A stretch of DNA of 48,640 nucleotides from Jiella soli (GCF_020615385.1 NZ_JAJAVB010000033.1:1-48640), one strand, 5' to 3'. Shown: positions 35,550-45,624, counted from the stretch's first letter. Notes: generated from the letters alone by a model not told the origin. Program-made: numbers and translations.

Positions 35550-36557
35550 TTAAATGGCCAGCGGCGGGAAGGAAAGCGACCAGAGCGTCGAGAAGACCAG
35601 CCCGAAGAACAGGATCCAGCCGAACATCGAGTTCGACTTGAACAGGTCGAGACACTGGTCCCCGTCATCGATGTCGAGGCTGAGGATCTGCCAGAGCATC
35701 TGGACGGCGCCGATGGCGAGGGCGGCATAGGCCGGCCAGGAAGGACCGGCGCCGGCGGCGCTGCCGGTGGTCAGGAAGGCCGCCAGGAAGAGGCCGACCG
35801 CGCCGAGATAGAGGACGGTGAGCGCCTTGCGCGTATGCCGGCCGAACAGCCGCGCCGTCGAGCGCACGCCCACCAGCGCGTCGTCCTCCTTGTCCTGATG
35901 GGCATAGATCGTGTCGTAGCCGATCGTCCACAGGATCGCGGCCGCGTAGAGGAGGAAGGCCGGCAGGGCGAGACCGCCCCAATGGGCGGCCCATCCCATC
36001 AGCGCGCCCCAGGAAAAGGCGAGGCCGAGGCCGAGCTGCGGCCAGTCCGTGAAGCGCTTGAGAAACGGGTAGATCGCGACGGTCGCGAGGGAGGCGATGC
36101 CGAGCAGGATCGCGAAGGCGTTGAACTGCAGGAGGACCAGGAAGCCGACCAGCGCCTGGATCACCAGGAAGAGCTTGGCCTGGAGCCGCGACACCCGGCC
36201 GGAGGGAAGCGGCCGCGAGCGCGTGCGCGCAACCGCCTCGTCGATCTTCTGGTCGACCAGATCGTTGTAGGTGCAACCAGCCCCGCGCATGGCGATGGCG
36301 CCGACGAGGAACAGGAACAGATGCCACAGGCTTGGCAGGCCGGTATGCACCGCGCTCGGCACGACGGCCTGCGGCGCCAGCGCCGCCGACCACCAGCAGG
36401 GCCACAGCAGCAGCTGCCAGCCGATCGGCCGGTCCCAGCGCGCCAGCTGCGCATAGGGCCAGACGCCGCGCGGCAGCCACCGGTACACCCAGTTGTAGGC
36501 CGGCGCATCGGCCACACGATCGGTTCGGTCGGCGTAACCGCCTTTGAGATTCGACAT
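35550..36557 (-). CDS. ubiA: 4-hydroxybenzoate polyprenyltransferase
   Basis: Attaches the polyprenyl tail to 4-hydroxybenzoate in ubiquinone synthesis; integral inner-membrane enzyme. 335 residues, about eight or nine membrane segments. First Asp-rich motif: TYNDLVDQKIDEAVARTRSRPLPSG (split; NDxxD then KIDxxVxRT). The second is YDTIYAHQDKEDDALVGVRS (DKxDD). The stop is TAA at 35550-35552. Divergent from purD across 163 bases. Functions with UbiG, also in this window. Confidence 0.96.
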   Translation of the reverse strand: MSNLKGGYADRTDRVADAPAYNWVYRWLPRGVWPYAQLARWDRPIGWQLLLWPCWWSAALAPQAVVPSAVHTGLPSLWHLFLFLVGAIAMRGAGCTYNDLVDQKIDEAVARTRSRPLPSGRVSRLQAKLFLVIQALVGFLVLLQFNAFAILLGIASLATVAIYPFLKRFTDWPQLGLGLAFSWGALMGWAAHWGGLALPAFLLYAAAILWTIGYDTIYAHQDKEDDALVGVRSTARLFGRHTRKALTVLYLGAVGLFLAAFLTTGSAAGAGPSWPAYAALAIGAVQMLWQILSLDIDDGDQCLDLFKSNSMFGWILFFGLVFSTLWSLSFPPLAI

Positions 36558-36720
36558 GCCGCCAGAGTCAGTGCATAGCCGCCTCAGTCAAGGCATTTTT
36601 CGTGCTTTTTTATGTCACTTCCTTTGGTTGGCTTCTGGCCGCCGCTGTTGACCTGGCCCGGGCGGCCCTCCTAATGCGCAACCTCTGGGCAACCGGCGAC
36701 AGATTTCGGACGGGCATCAT

Positions 36721-37998
36721 ATGACGATCAACGTACTTCTCATCGGGTCTGGAGGACGCGAGCACGCGCTCGCCTGGAAGCTCGCCCAGTCCTCCGAACT
36801 CGGAGCGTTCTATGCGGCCCCGGGCAACCCCGGCATTTCCGAACATGCGGACCTCGTGACGCTCGACCTGGCCGATCATGCGGCCGTCGCCGCCTTCTGC
36901 AAGGCGAAGGACATCGGCCTCGTCGTCGTCGGTCCGGAAGCGCCGCTCGTCGCCGGCTTCGTTGACGATCTTTCAGCAGCCGGGATCCGCGTCTTCGGGC
37001 CCTCTGCGGCGGCGGCCCGGCTTGAGGGCTCCAAGGGGTTCACCAAGGATCTGTGCAGCCTCCACGACATTCCGACTGCCCGCTACCGACGGTTCGTGAG
37101 CGCCGCGGACGCTCGGACCTATGTCCAGGAGACCGGCGTGCCGGTCGTCATCAAGGCCGACGGTCTTGCCGCCGGCAAGGGCGTCACGGTCGCGATCACC
37201 AAGGACGAGGCGCTGAAGGCCGTCGACAATTGCTTCGAAGGCGATTTTGCGGGCCCGGGTTCGGAGATCGTGGTCGAAGAGTTCCTGGAAGGCGAGGAGG
37301 CGAGCCTCTTCTGCATCTGCGATGGCGAGCGAGCGCTCCTTTTCGGCACGGCGCAGGACCACAAGCGCGCCTTCGACGGCGACCGGGGACCCAATACCGG
37401 CGGCATGGGCGCCTATTCGCCGGCTCTCTGCCTCAGCGAGCAGATGGTGAAGCGGGTGATGCGCGAGATCGTCGAGCCGACCCTCGCCGGCATGAAGGAG
37501 GCCGGCTCGCCCTTTCGCGGGGTGCTCTATGCCGGCCTGATGCTGACCGAGCAGGGGCCGAAGCTGATCGAATACAATGTTCGCTTCGGCGATCCGGAGT
37601 GCCAGGTCCTGATGATGCGCCTCGCGAGCGACCTCCTGCCGGTGCTCGTCGCCGCAGCGGATGGAGACGTCTCCGGCGTCGATCTCCGCTGGTCGGAGGA
37701 CCGGGCGCTGACCGTGGTGATGGCGGCCGAAGGCTATCCGGGCTCCTATCGCAAGGGAACGCCGATCCGCCATCTGCCGCGCGGCGGCGAGACGGTGCGG
37801 GTCTTCCAGGCCGGCACCGCGATGTCCGAGGCCGGGCTCGTCGCCAGCGGCGGCCGCGTCCTCAACGTCACGGCTCGCGGCAAGACGGTGCGCGAGGCGG
37901 CGCGCCGGGCCTACCTCGCCGTCGATGCTGTGGACTGGGACGGCGGCTTCTGGCGCTCCGACATCGGCCACCGGGCGATCATGGTCGAGGAGGCCTGA
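36721..37998 (+). CDS. purD: phosphoribosylamine--glycine ligase (GAR synthetase)
   Basis: Second step of de novo purine synthesis: joins 5-phosphoribosylamine and glycine with ATP. 425 residues, full length. Seen: [15 protein letters not shown] at the N-terminus, [14 protein letters not shown], then ATP-grasp motifs [42 protein letters not shown], and [12 protein letters not shown] with metal-binding Glu/Asn. The start ATG 36721 gives the canonical [13 protein letters not shown]. Monocistronic as far as visible. Confidence 0.97.
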   Translation: MTINVLLIGSGGREHALAWKLAQSSELGAFYAAPGNPGISEHADLVTLDLADHAAVAAFCKAKDIGLVVVGPEAPLVAGFVDDLSAAGIRVFGPSAAAARLEGSKGFTKDLCSLHDIPTARYRRFVSAADARTYVQETGVPVVIKADGLAAGKGVTVAITKDEALKAVDNCFEGDFAGPGSEIVVEEFLEGEEASLFCICDGERALLFGTAQDHKRAFDGDRGPNTGGMGAYSPALCLSEQMVKRVMREIVEPTLAGMKEAGSPFRGVLYAGLMLTEQGPKLIEYNVRFGDPECQVLMMRLASDLLPVLVAAADGDVSGVDLRWSEDRALTVVMAAEGYPGSYRKGTPIRHLPRGGETVRVFQAGTAMSEAGLVASGGRVLNVTARGKTVREAARRAYLAVDAVDWDGGFWRSDIGHRAIMVEEA

Positions 37999-38162
37999 GA
38001 CCTCCAGCCTTCCGGCAAGCCTGAGAGAAGTGGGTCCCGCGTCGCGCGTCGGCGGCCTGCGGGCAGCGGCCATCTTGCCGCGCCGGGTCCGAGGGCGGCG
38101 CTTGCCTGCGGCGCCGTTTCGGCGCATCAGCGATCAGCTTCATGTCGGGCGAGGGGAACGAG

Positions 38163-39155
38163 ATGCCGGATGCAGCCGTGAGCACGACAGGGACGGCCAC
38201 GACGCCGACCTTCGACGATGTGACGAAGGCGCGCGAGCGCCTCGCGGGCGTCGCCCATCGCACGCCGGTCATGACGTCGCGCTATGTCGATTCCCTGGTC
38301 GGCGGCCAGCTGTTCTTCAAATGCGAGAACCTGCAGCGGGCCGGTGCCTTCAAGTTCCGCGGCGCCTACAATGCCATCGCCTCGCTGACGCCCGACCAGC
38401 GCCGGCGCGGCGTTGCGGCCTATTCCTCCGGCAACCACGCCCAGGCGATAGCGCTCGCCGCCAGTCTGCAGGACACGCCCGCCGTGATCCTGATGCCCGA
38501 GGATTCGCCGGCCGTGAAACTTGCCGCGACCCGCAGCTACGGCGCCGAGGTCGTCACCTATGACCGCTATGCACAGGATCGCGAGGTGCTGGGAGCCGAG
38601 CTTGCCGGCAAGCGCGGCCTGACGCTCATTCCGCCCTTCGACCATGAAGCCGTCATCGCCGGCCAGGGCACCGCGGCGGCCGAGCTCTTCGAGGAGACCG
38701 GCCCGCTCGATCTCCTGCTCGTCTGCCTCGGCGGCGGCGGCTTGCTCGCGGGCTCGTCGCTTTCGGCCGCGGCCCTGTCGCCGGACTGCCGCGTCGTCGG
38801 CGTCGAGCCGGAGGCCGGCGACGATGGCCGCCAGTCGCTCGAAGCGGGGCGGATCGTCACTATCCCCGTTCCCCGGACCATTGCGGACGGTGCCCAGACG
38901 ACGCATCTCGGCGCGCTGACCTTTCCGATCATCCGCCGCCATGTCGAGCGGATCGTCACCGTCGGCGACGCCGATCTCCTCGCCGCGATGCGCATCTTCT
39001 TCGAGCGCATGAAGATCGTCGTCGAGCCGACCGGCTGCCTGTCGCTCGCCGCCGCGCTGTCGGAGGCGGTCGACTGCCGCGGACAGCGGGTGGGGGTGAT
39101 CGTTTCCGGCGGCAATGTGGATATGGCGAGGGCGGCCGCGCTCCTCGCCGGTTGA
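38163..39155 (+). CDS. PLP-dependent threonine/serine ammonia-lyase family enzyme (threonine dehydratase-, hydroxyaspartate lyase- or serine racemase-like)
   Basis: 330 residues from ATG 38163, with GAGGGG six bases before it (an in-frame ATG at 38142 has none). Fold-type II PLP enzyme: Schiff-base Lys in CENLQRAGAFKFRGAYNAI, SSGNHAQAIALAASLQ, phosphate-binding CLGGGGLLAGSSLSAAAL, and the terminal VIVSGGNVDM. It lacks the C-terminal ACT regulatory domain of biosynthetic IlvA, so it is a short catabolic or racemase-type enzyme. Close relatives include threo-3-hydroxyaspartate ammonia-lyase and serine racemase; substrate cannot be set from sequence. Confidence 0.88.
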   Translation: MPDAAVSTTGTATTPTFDDVTKARERLAGVAHRTPVMTSRYVDSLVGGQLFFKCENLQRAGAFKFRGAYNAIASLTPDQRRRGVAAYSSGNHAQAIALAASLQDTPAVILMPEDSPAVKLAATRSYGAEVVTYDRYAQDREVLGAELAGKRGLTLIPPFDHEAVIAGQGTAAAELFEETGPLDLLLVCLGGGGLLAGSSLSAAALSPDCRVVGVEPEAGDDGRQSLEAGRIVTIPVPRTIADGAQTTHLGALTFPIIRRHVERIVTVGDADLLAAMRIFFERMKIVVEPTGCLSLAAALSEAVDCRGQRVGVIVSGGNVDMARAAALLAG

Positions 39156-39413
39156 GACCGCGGAGCGCCGCCGCCGGCGCGTCCGCTCCTTCGGCAACTC
39201 CTGGCCCGTGGCCGGAGACATCTCGATGACGCACCTTCGTTCCCGCGGCGACGGACGCCCCGGCGGGCGGTCTCGCGCACGAATTCTTAAACGATCCCTT
39301 TCCGGCGAGGGCCGCTGCCTTGCATCGGGACGATGGCAGCTTTGCATGAGAGTGCATTGCTGCGCTGCAGTATGGTGCTTAGCTTGTTTGGTGAAGCAGA
39401 CAGGAGAACAGCC

Positions 39414-39572
39414 ATGAAGATCACCGACATCATCCGCAGCGCGGTCGGCGCCACCAGCGAGCAGGAACGCGTCCGTGCCTATCTCGAACGCTCCGTTTCG
39501 ATGGCCGATCTGGAGCGCCGCCAGCGCGAGGTCGATTCCGGCCGCTTCCGCGCCCGCAGCTATCCTTTCTGA
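39414..39572 (+). CDS. 52-residue DUF3563-like small protein
   Basis: Encodes MKITDIIRSAVGATSEQERV then RAYLERSVSMADLERRQREVDSGRFR, the short AYL-(S)V-DLERRxREVD pattern of DUF3563. ATG 39414 follows CAGGAGAACA, a clear ribosome site; a longer frame from 39333 is rejected. Such small proteins are frequent in alpha- and betaproteobacteria and often under stress or LysR-type control. The upstream 50 bases hold the GC-palindromic run TTGCTGCGCTGCAG, which could be an operator. Function unknown. Confidence 0.75.
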   Translation: MKITDIIRSAVGATSEQERVRAYLERSVSMADLERRQREVDSGRFRARSYPF

Positions 39573-39585
39573 GGATCGCAACCGC

Positions 39586-40443
39586 TCAGCGGTTTTCCCG
39601 CCACCAGATGTAGAGCCCGCTCGCGACCAGGATCGCGGTGCCGACCAGCATTGTCGGGCTCAGCGGATCGCCGAACAGGCCGACGCTCAGAAGGCTTGCG
39701 GTCAGCACCTGCACGTAGAGAAACGGCGACAGGAGCGAGGCCGGGGCGTGCGAGAAGGCATTCACCAGCGTGAAGTGCCCGAGCGATCCGACCGTTCCGA
39801 TCGCGAGCATGAGCCCCAGCGTCGGAAGATCCGGCGTCTGCCAGAAGGGGATGACGACGATCGTCAGGACGACAGCGCCGGTCGCCGTCGTGTTGAACTG
39901 GGTCGAGGCGGCGTCCTCCCGCCCGGACAGCTGCCGCGTCAGCATCAGATAGCAGGCGTTGAAGGCCGAAGCGGCGAGGGCGAGGAACAGCGCCGGGTCG
40001 ATGTCTCCAAAGCCCGGGCGCAGGACCAGCAGCATCCCGAGGAAGCCCGCGACGACCGCCGAGATCCGGTGGATGCCGATGCGCTCCTTCAAAATGACGA
40101 CCGACAGGACGGTCACGAGGATCGGCGCGAAGAACAGCACCGCGGTCGCGTCGGCGAGCGGTACCTGCGACAGCGCGAAATACATGCATGCCGTCGCCGA
40201 CAGGAGCATCGAGCCGCGCGCCACCTGCAGGAAGGGATGCCGGGTCTTCAGGAATCGCCGTCCCGTGGTCGCCGAGAGATAGGCGGTCATGATCAGCGTC
40301 TGAAAGACGTAGCGCCCCCAGATCACCTCCACCACCGGAACCAGGCTCGTCAGATGTTTGCCGAGGGCATCCTGGCCGGAGAAAATGCTGCCGGCACACA
40401 GTGTCAGCAGGATGCCGGTAAGGAGAGAGCTTGGGGATCGCAT
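39586..40443 (-). CDS. EamA-family (DMT superfamily) transporter
   Basis: 285 residues, ten predicted membrane helices in two EamA halves (about 8-140 and 150-282). Typical features: GQDALGKHLTSLVPVVEVIWGRYVFQ at the first half, ALSQVPLADATAVLFFAPILVTVLS with ILKERIG at the end of the first, and NAFSHAPASLLSPFLYVQVL in the second. Likely exports small metabolites (amino acids, nucleosides or similar) through the inner membrane; substrate unknown. Convergent with the DUF3563 gene: their stops are only 13 bases apart. Confidence 0.9.
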   Translation of the reverse strand: MRSPSSLLTGILLTLCAGSIFSGQDALGKHLTSLVPVVEVIWGRYVFQTLIMTAYLSATTGRRFLKTRHPFLQVARGSMLLSATACMYFALSQVPLADATAVLFFAPILVTVLSVVILKERIGIHRISAVVAGFLGMLLVLRPGFGDIDPALFLALAASAFNACYLMLTRQLSGREDAASTQFNTTATGAVVLTIVVIPFWQTPDLPTLGLMLAIGTVGSLGHFTLVNAFSHAPASLLSPFLYVQVLTASLLSVGLFGDPLSPTMLVGTAILVASGLYIWWRENR

Positions 40444-40658
40444 TTCAGCTGGGCCGCCTTTCGGCCCGGCCGTAACCCATTGCTCCGGCCATAGGAAGCG
40501 GTTCCTTCGCCTGGGTCTCGGGAAGCCCGCGGACAGGGGTTGACTCGTTCCCCTCCACCACGGGCAATCCGGCGCATCGAGCGGCGGTTTGGCCTTGCCG
40601 CAGGCCGCGGAGCAGATAGGGCGAAGGAAGCGGCGCGCCGCGCCTTTGCCGCCTGGCT

Positions 40659-40904
40659 CTATGCGTCGTCCTCTTTCAGGAAGACCTCGACCGGGCCGGA
40701 GAGCTTGATCGTCAGCGGATTGCCCTTGCGATCCTTGGCCTTGCCGGCCTGGACCCTGATCCAGCCTTCACTGACGCAATATTCCTCGACATTGGTCTTT
40801 TCCGCCCCCTTGAAGCGGACGCCGACGCCGCGCGTCAGGAGGTCGGCGTCGTAATGGGGGCTCGTCGGATCGGAGGAAAGGCGGTCGGGAAGGGTGTCGG
40901 ACAT
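40659..40904 (-). CDS. DUF3297-family small protein
   Basis: 81 residues: MSDTLPDRLSSDPTSPHYDA, then GVGVRFKGAEKTNVEEYCVS and EGWIRVQAGKAKDRKGNPLT. The GVGVRF...EYC...GW pattern is that of DUF3297 proteins of alphaproteobacteria. The minus-strand frame is open to 41018, but ATG 40904 is the start because the conserved part begins there. Cytoplasmic, no signal. Role unknown. Confidence 0.85.
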   Translation of the reverse strand: MSDTLPDRLSSDPTSPHYDADLLTRGVGVRFKGAEKTNVEEYCVSEGWIRVQAGKAKDRKGNPLTIKLSGPVEVFLKEDDA

Positions 40905-41179
40905 CGTGCTTTCGTCTCGCTGCGGAAGTGGCGCCTGACATAGAGCCGGCGGGTCGCCCTGCCAAGCCGGAAGAATAACCCCTGGCGAGTCCAGCGCGAA
41001 TTGCTCTCGCATTTTCACTGTCTTGCGAACCAGACCGCCGTGCCGGCCATTTTCATGTCCGGTTCATGTGGCATGATCTAGTCGAGGATCGGCGATTGCT
41101 CATCACGACGGCCGTGCCACGCGCGTGGCGGCGTCGTCTGGCGGGCCGATCGAGCCGAGTGCAGGAAGGCAGGACGAGG

Positions 41180-42727
41180 ATGAAGAGACCAATCGCAGGG
41201 CTGTTCGTGGGATTTCTGGCGATGGCCTTGCCGCTCTGCGCCGCAGAGGCACAGACGGTCGCTGCCGGTTCGCCGGCCGGGCCGGTTCGTCTCGCGCAGT
41301 TCGACGCGCCCTATGGCAGTCCGGACGGCGCCGTCGAAGTCTATGTCGATCAGTACGGCCAGAGAGTCTTCCTGGACGCCAGCGGGCGAATCATCGGCAT
41401 CGAGGGCTCGCGCCGCGACCGGTTCCGCGAGCGCCGGCAGCGTTTCGACGAACGCCGCGGCGCGATCATCGACGCTCCGCCGCCGCCGGGCGTGACGCTC
41501 GAAGGCCCGGCCGATCTCGGGGCGGTGGATCCTTATGGCGACCGCGGCTATCGGAATGTCAGGCGGCCGCGCTCTGCCGATCCCTATAGCGACTACAATG
41601 ATCTCGACGATTTCGGCGGCGGCCGTCGCCAGGACAATGCCCCGATCGAGGCTTCGCCGCTGCCGGACGCGCCGGCGGCCAATCCGCGGCGCGAGGCGGA
41701 ACTGCCGCAGGCAACGCCTGCCACCCAGATCCCTGCCACCCGGACCCCTGCCGGCGGCGACCTGCCTCCGCAAGGCGTCGATGCGGCCCTGCCCAAGCCG
41801 GGCGAGTCGATCATCGAATCCGAAGGCCAGACGATCCAGGAGTCCGATCCTGCTCCCCAGGTGGCGATGCCCAAGGGAAAGAACGTCAAGGTCGAGGTGG
41901 CGGCGCTGCAGATCCTGCTCGACCGGGCGGGAATGTCGCCGGGCGTCATCGACGGGCGCATGGGCGGCAATGTGAACAAGGCGGTCGCCGCCTATCGCGA
42001 GAAGTTCGGCCGCGACCTGCCGACGGGCGATTCCAAGGCGCTGGCGGAAAATCTCGACGAGACCGGCGGGCCGGCGATCGTCGAATATGAGATCACGGCC
42101 GAGGATGTCGCCGGGCCCTATGTGGCGTCGATCCCCTCGGACTACGGCGAGAAGGCGCAACTGCCGGCGCTCAGCTACGAGCGGGTCTCCGAAAAGCTCG
42201 CCGAGAAGTTCCACATGGACGAGGAGTATCTGAAGGAGATCAATCCCGGCGCGGACTTCAATCGCCAGGGCACCCGGATCAAGGTCGCCAATGTCGGCAC
42301 GAACGTATCGGGCGGGGTCGCGAAGATCATCGCGGACAAGGGGCGCGAGCAGGTTCGCGCCTATGGCGCGGACGGCACGCTCCTCGCCGCCTATCCCGCG
42401 ACCATCGGCTCATCCGACACGCCGTCGCCCACCGGCACGGTCGAGGTCAGCCGCATCGCCTTCGACCCGACCTACACCTACAATCCGAAGATCAACTTCA
42501 AGCAGGGCGCCAACGACAAGATCCTGACCATTCCGGCCGGTCCGAACGGCCCGGTCGGCTCGATCTGGATCGCGTTGTCGAAGCCGACCTACGGCATTCA
42601 CGGCACGCCGGAGCCCTCCAAGATCGGCAAGACCAACAGCCATGGCTGCGTGCGCCTCACCAATTGGGACGCCACGGAACTCGCCAAGATGGTCAAGCCG
42701 GGGGTCACCGTGGAGTTCATGGAATAG
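41180..42727 (+). CDS. L,D-transpeptidase (YkuD domain) with LysM-like and peptidoglycan-binding regions, paralog 1
   Basis: 515 residues from ATG 41180 (AGGACGAGG before it), giving a signal peptide MKRPIAGLFVGFLAMALPLCAAEA. Disordered Arg/Pro segment about 65-210, a PG_binding_1-like region (LQILLDRAGMSPGVIDGRMG, about 240-280), a LysM-like helix (SEKLAEKFHMDEEYLKEINPG, about 335-355) and a C-terminal YkuD domain with HGTPEP and SHGCVRLTNWD (catalytic Cys490). Forms 3-3 crosslinks or attaches proteins to peptidoglycan in the periplasm. A close paralog follows 378 bases on. Confidence 0.93.
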   Translation: MKRPIAGLFVGFLAMALPLCAAEAQTVAAGSPAGPVRLAQFDAPYGSPDGAVEVYVDQYGQRVFLDASGRIIGIEGSRRDRFRERRQRFDERRGAIIDAPPPPGVTLEGPADLGAVDPYGDRGYRNVRRPRSADPYSDYNDLDDFGGGRRQDNAPIEASPLPDAPAANPRREAELPQATPATQIPATRTPAGGDLPPQGVDAALPKPGESIIESEGQTIQESDPAPQVAMPKGKNVKVEVAALQILLDRAGMSPGVIDGRMGGNVNKAVAAYREKFGRDLPTGDSKALAENLDETGGPAIVEYEITAEDVAGPYVASIPSDYGEKAQLPALSYERVSEKLAEKFHMDEEYLKEINPGADFNRQGTRIKVANVGTNVSGGVAKIIADKGREQVRAYGADGTLLAAYPATIGSSDTPSPTGTVEVSRIAFDPTYTYNPKINFKQGANDKILTIPAGPNGPVGSIWIALSKPTYGIHGTPEPSKIGKTNSHGCVRLTNWDATELAKMVKPGVTVEFME

Positions 42728-43105
42728 CAGCTCGGCCCGCTTGCCGGGCTCTGCCGTCGTCGGCGTCGGCCCCGAAAAGGGGCTGGCGCCGCGGCGCAAA
42801 AGATTATCGAGCGACTGTTATGCGCCGCGGCCGCCTTGGCATGAGGAGGTTCGGTTCGCGTCACGGGTGACCGTCGGATGTTGGAGCCGACCCGGAAGAT
42901 GGGCGCCGCAGCATCGGACAGCGAACAAGGATCGCTTATCCCTCCATCTCTTCATCATCGCCTCGGGTTTCCGAACCGGGTCCCGCCCTTCGGTCCGATC
43001 CACTAACGATTTCATCATCATAAACGGGAAAACCGTGCGGTCTGGGAGCCAAGCGGGCGCCCAGACCGTTTCCTAGGCTTCTGGTCTTTGGAAATGGGGC
43101 ATTTG
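42728..43105. other. region between the two L,D-transpeptidase genes
   Basis: 378 bases without a convincing gene. The last 100 bases are less G+C-rich and probably hold the promoter of the second paralog. A GGCCCCGAAAAGGGGC palindrome lies at about 42769-42784. No strong T-tract seen. Confidence 0.5.
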
Positions 43106-44335
43106 ATGAAAGTTCTTTTCTTCGCGGCAGCCGGTGCGCTTTCCGTGCTGCCCGCGGCGCCATCCGCCGCGGCTCCCGCACCGCTGACGCAGGAAGCCCT
43201 CGACAGCGCGACCTTCCAGCAGTGGCAGGCGCGCCGGCACGATGCGGAAGCTGTCGCCGCGACGGCCGAGGCCGATCCGACGATCCCTGATACGACAGAA
43301 GCCCCTGCAAGCGGTGCTCCCGCGCCGGGAACGACGTCGAACGGATCGCCGTCAACGAGCGCGGAGAATTCCGTGGCGGCGCCCAAGGTCGAGGTGACCG
43401 GAGAACCGGACAAGGCGGTGGCGACGCCGGACTATTCCACCGACCTGCCGGACGAAGCGGGTCTGGAATCGGCCGACGAGCCGGAGGCGCCCGACCCCTT
43501 CATGGTCCGGCTTCAGGTTCTGCTCGACCGGGCGAATGCCTCGCCGGGCGTCATCGACGGCTATTTCGGCGAGAATACCAAGAAGGCGATCCGGTCCTAC
43601 GAGGAAATGCGCGGCCTTCCCGTCGACGGCGAGCCCGATGCCGACCTCTGGAACGTGCTGACGGTCGATAAGGGCCGTGCAATGACGACCTATCGAATCA
43701 CCAAGGACGACGTCGAAGGGCGCTATATCGATTCGCTGCCGGACGACTATGCCGAACTCGCCAAGATGGACTGGCTCGGCTTCCATGGTCCGGTCGAGAT
43801 GCTGGCCGAGCGGTTCCACATGGATGAGGAACTGCTGAAGGCCCTCAACTCGCAGACCGACTTCAAGACGCCGGGCGACGTCATCCTGGTCGCGGAGGTC
43901 GGCAAGGCGGCAACCGCCAAGGTCCTGCGCGTCGTGGTCGACAAGCAGAAGGGCGAACTCACCGCCTTCGATGGAGCGGGCGCGATCGTCCTATCCGCTC
44001 CGGCGACGATCGGATCGGCGGATACGCCTTCGCCGACCGGGACGGTGACGGTCGTTGGAGTCGCGCCGGACCCGACCTACAGCTACGATCCGCAGAAGAA
44101 CTTCACGCAGGGCTCGAACACGAGCGAACTCACGCTTCCTCCGGGACCGAACGGGCCGGTCGGTTCGATGTGGATCGACCTGTCGAAGCCGACCTACGGA
44201 ATCCACGGGACGGCCCATCCGGCGCTGATCGACAAGAGCGTCAGCCATGGCTGCGTGCGGCTGACCAATTGGGACGCCGAGGCGCTCGCAAAGCTCGTCG
44301 AGCCTCAGAAGACCACGGTGGAGTTCAAGGGGTGA
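43106..44335 (+). CDS. L,D-transpeptidase (YkuD domain), paralog 2
   Basis: 409 residues; start ATG 43106 with GGGG at 43096-43099 (frames from TTG 43088 or ATG 43094 are longer alternatives). Signal peptide MKVLFFAAAGALSVLPAAPSA, then a variable Thr/Pro/Ala region, PG_binding_1-like (LQVLLDRANASPGVIDGYFG), LysM-like (AERFHMDEELLKALN) and YkuD with HGTAHPALIDKSVSHGCVRL (catalytic Cys383). Same architecture as paralog 1 without its long Arg-rich region, so a tandem duplication. Stop TGA at 44333-44335 is 5 bases before the start chosen for the extensin-like gene. Confidence 0.92.
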   Translation: MKVLFFAAAGALSVLPAAPSAAAPAPLTQEALDSATFQQWQARRHDAEAVAATAEADPTIPDTTEAPASGAPAPGTTSNGSPSTSAENSVAAPKVEVTGEPDKAVATPDYSTDLPDEAGLESADEPEAPDPFMVRLQVLLDRANASPGVIDGYFGENTKKAIRSYEEMRGLPVDGEPDADLWNVLTVDKGRAMTTYRITKDDVEGRYIDSLPDDYAELAKMDWLGFHGPVEMLAERFHMDEELLKALNSQTDFKTPGDVILVAEVGKAATAKVLRVVVDKQKGELTAFDGAGAIVLSAPATIGSADTPSPTGTVTVVGVAPDPTYSYDPQKNFTQGSNTSELTLPPGPNGPVGSMWIDLSKPTYGIHGTAHPALIDKSVSHGCVRLTNWDAEALAKLVEPQKTTVEFKG

Positions 44336-44340
44336 GCGGA

Positions 44341-45624
44341 GTGCGATCCATGACGGCCGCGCTCCTCGCCGCCGCCTTGCTCTTGCCTGCGGCGGGCGGC
44401 GGCGCGCATGCCGAAAGCTTCCTGTCGCGGCTCCTGTCGGGGCCGGAGCGGGCGCATGCGGAATCGCGCCACCGTCATCACCCGCGCAGGCGCAGGTTCG
44501 CCCGCGCGGCACCCGATGCACAAAGTCTGCTCCCCGACGAACCGCCGGTCCCGACGAGCCGGCCGGACAGGCGCGGGGACGCAACGGTCGACGGTGAGAC
44601 GGAGGGAAATGAGCGCGGGGCTGACCGGACGCGATCGCCGACAACCGGGGAATCGGAGAATGATCGCGCTCGCAGCCCCGAGGAAGGACCCGAGCGGCCC
44701 GAACAGGAAGCGGCAACGCCGGTCCCACCGACGCCCGCGCCGCGCGAAGCCCCTGGGGACGCGCACGATTTAGAACCGCGCGAATCAGAACCGCGCGAAT
44801 CGCAGCCGAAGGAAACGCGCTCAGGGCGCGAGCCCGTGGCTCGCACCGATGATGCGGGCGAAGAACCGGCGGCGCGCGCCGCCGAAGACGACGAAGACCT
44901 GCCGCAGGTCGGACCGGTGCCGGAGGCGCGTCCCGACCGCCGTGATGCCGCAGAAGGCGCGCCGCGCCCCGGCACCGCCGCATCAGGCGCTGCGGCTGGT
45001 GCGACCATCAACACGCCAGCGGCCCTGCGGGCGACCGAGGAGCGCGTGACGCCGGAGGGGGACGTTCTCGCCGCCGCCGCGGTCGTCGACGCTAAGGCCT
45101 GCGAGGCGGTCCTTGCCAGCCGCGGCGCCGAATTCTCGGTCGGGCCCAGCATTTCCGAGGGGGCTTGCGGTGTCCTGCGGCCTGTTTCGATCTCGCGGCT
45201 GAGTTCGGGTATCGCGATCGAGCCGCAGACGGTGATCCTCTGCCGGACCGCTCTCGCGCTCGACGAGTGGGCGTCCGGCAGCATCCTGCCGGCAGCGCGC
45301 GCGGCCTTCCCCAACAATCCGCCGAAGGCCATGCGCCTCGAAGGCACCTACACCTGCCGGGCCCGGTCTTCGCAGGACAAGATCTCCGAGCATGCCCGCG
45401 GCAGCGCGGTCGACATCGGCTCGATCAAGCTGTCCGACGGCACCGACATCCCCGTCGTCGGGCGCGATGAGGACACGCCCAAGGCGCGGTTCCAGCATGC
45501 CGTCCGCTCCGGCGCCTGCGGCCCGTTCAAGACCGTGCTCGGGCCGGGGACGGACGCCGACCATGCCAGCCATTTCCATCTCGACATCGCCGCGCGGCGC
45601 AGTGGCGGGACCTATTGCAAGTGA
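44341..45624 (+). CDS. exported extensin-like domain protein (M15-like fold)
   Basis: 427 residues from GTG 44341, which has AAGGGG eight bases before it and gives a signal peptide VRSMTAALLAAALLLPAAGGGAHA; ATG 44350 and GTG 44332 (overlapping the upstream stop) are alternatives. Residues about 60-240 are disordered, rich in Pro, Glu and Arg (EPRESEPRESQPKE). The C-terminal domain (about 250-427) is extensin-like C: SEHARGSAVDIGSIKL (H...D), DADHASHFHLDIA (H.H) and conserved Cys in TYTCRARSS and SGACGPF. His/Asp placement resembles zinc peptidases of the M15 type; catalytic activity is not established. Downstream of the transpeptidase, so probably envelope-related. Confidence 0.85.
   Translation: MRSMTAALLAAALLLPAAGGGAHAESFLSRLLSGPERAHAESRHRHHPRRRRFARAAPDAQSLLPDEPPVPTSRPDRRGDATVDGETEGNERGADRTRSPTTGESENDRARSPEEGPERPEQEAATPVPPTPAPREAPGDAHDLEPRESEPRESQPKETRSGREPVARTDDAGEEPAARAAEDDEDLPQVGPVPEARPDRRDAAEGAPRPGTAASGAAAGATINTPAALRATEERVTPEGDVLAAAAVVDAKACEAVLASRGAEFSVGPSISEGACGVLRPVSISRLSSGIAIEPQTVILCRTALALDEWASGSILPAARAAFPNNPPKAMRLEGTYTCRARSSQDKISEHARGSAVDIGSIKLSDGTDIPVVGRDEDTPKARFQHAVRSGACGPFKTVLGPGTDADHASHFHLDIAARRSGGTYCK

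Noticed and set aside
35400-36578. 392-residue plus-strand frame opposite ubiA
   Set aside because: Opposite a clear membrane enzyme; composition is that of a complement.
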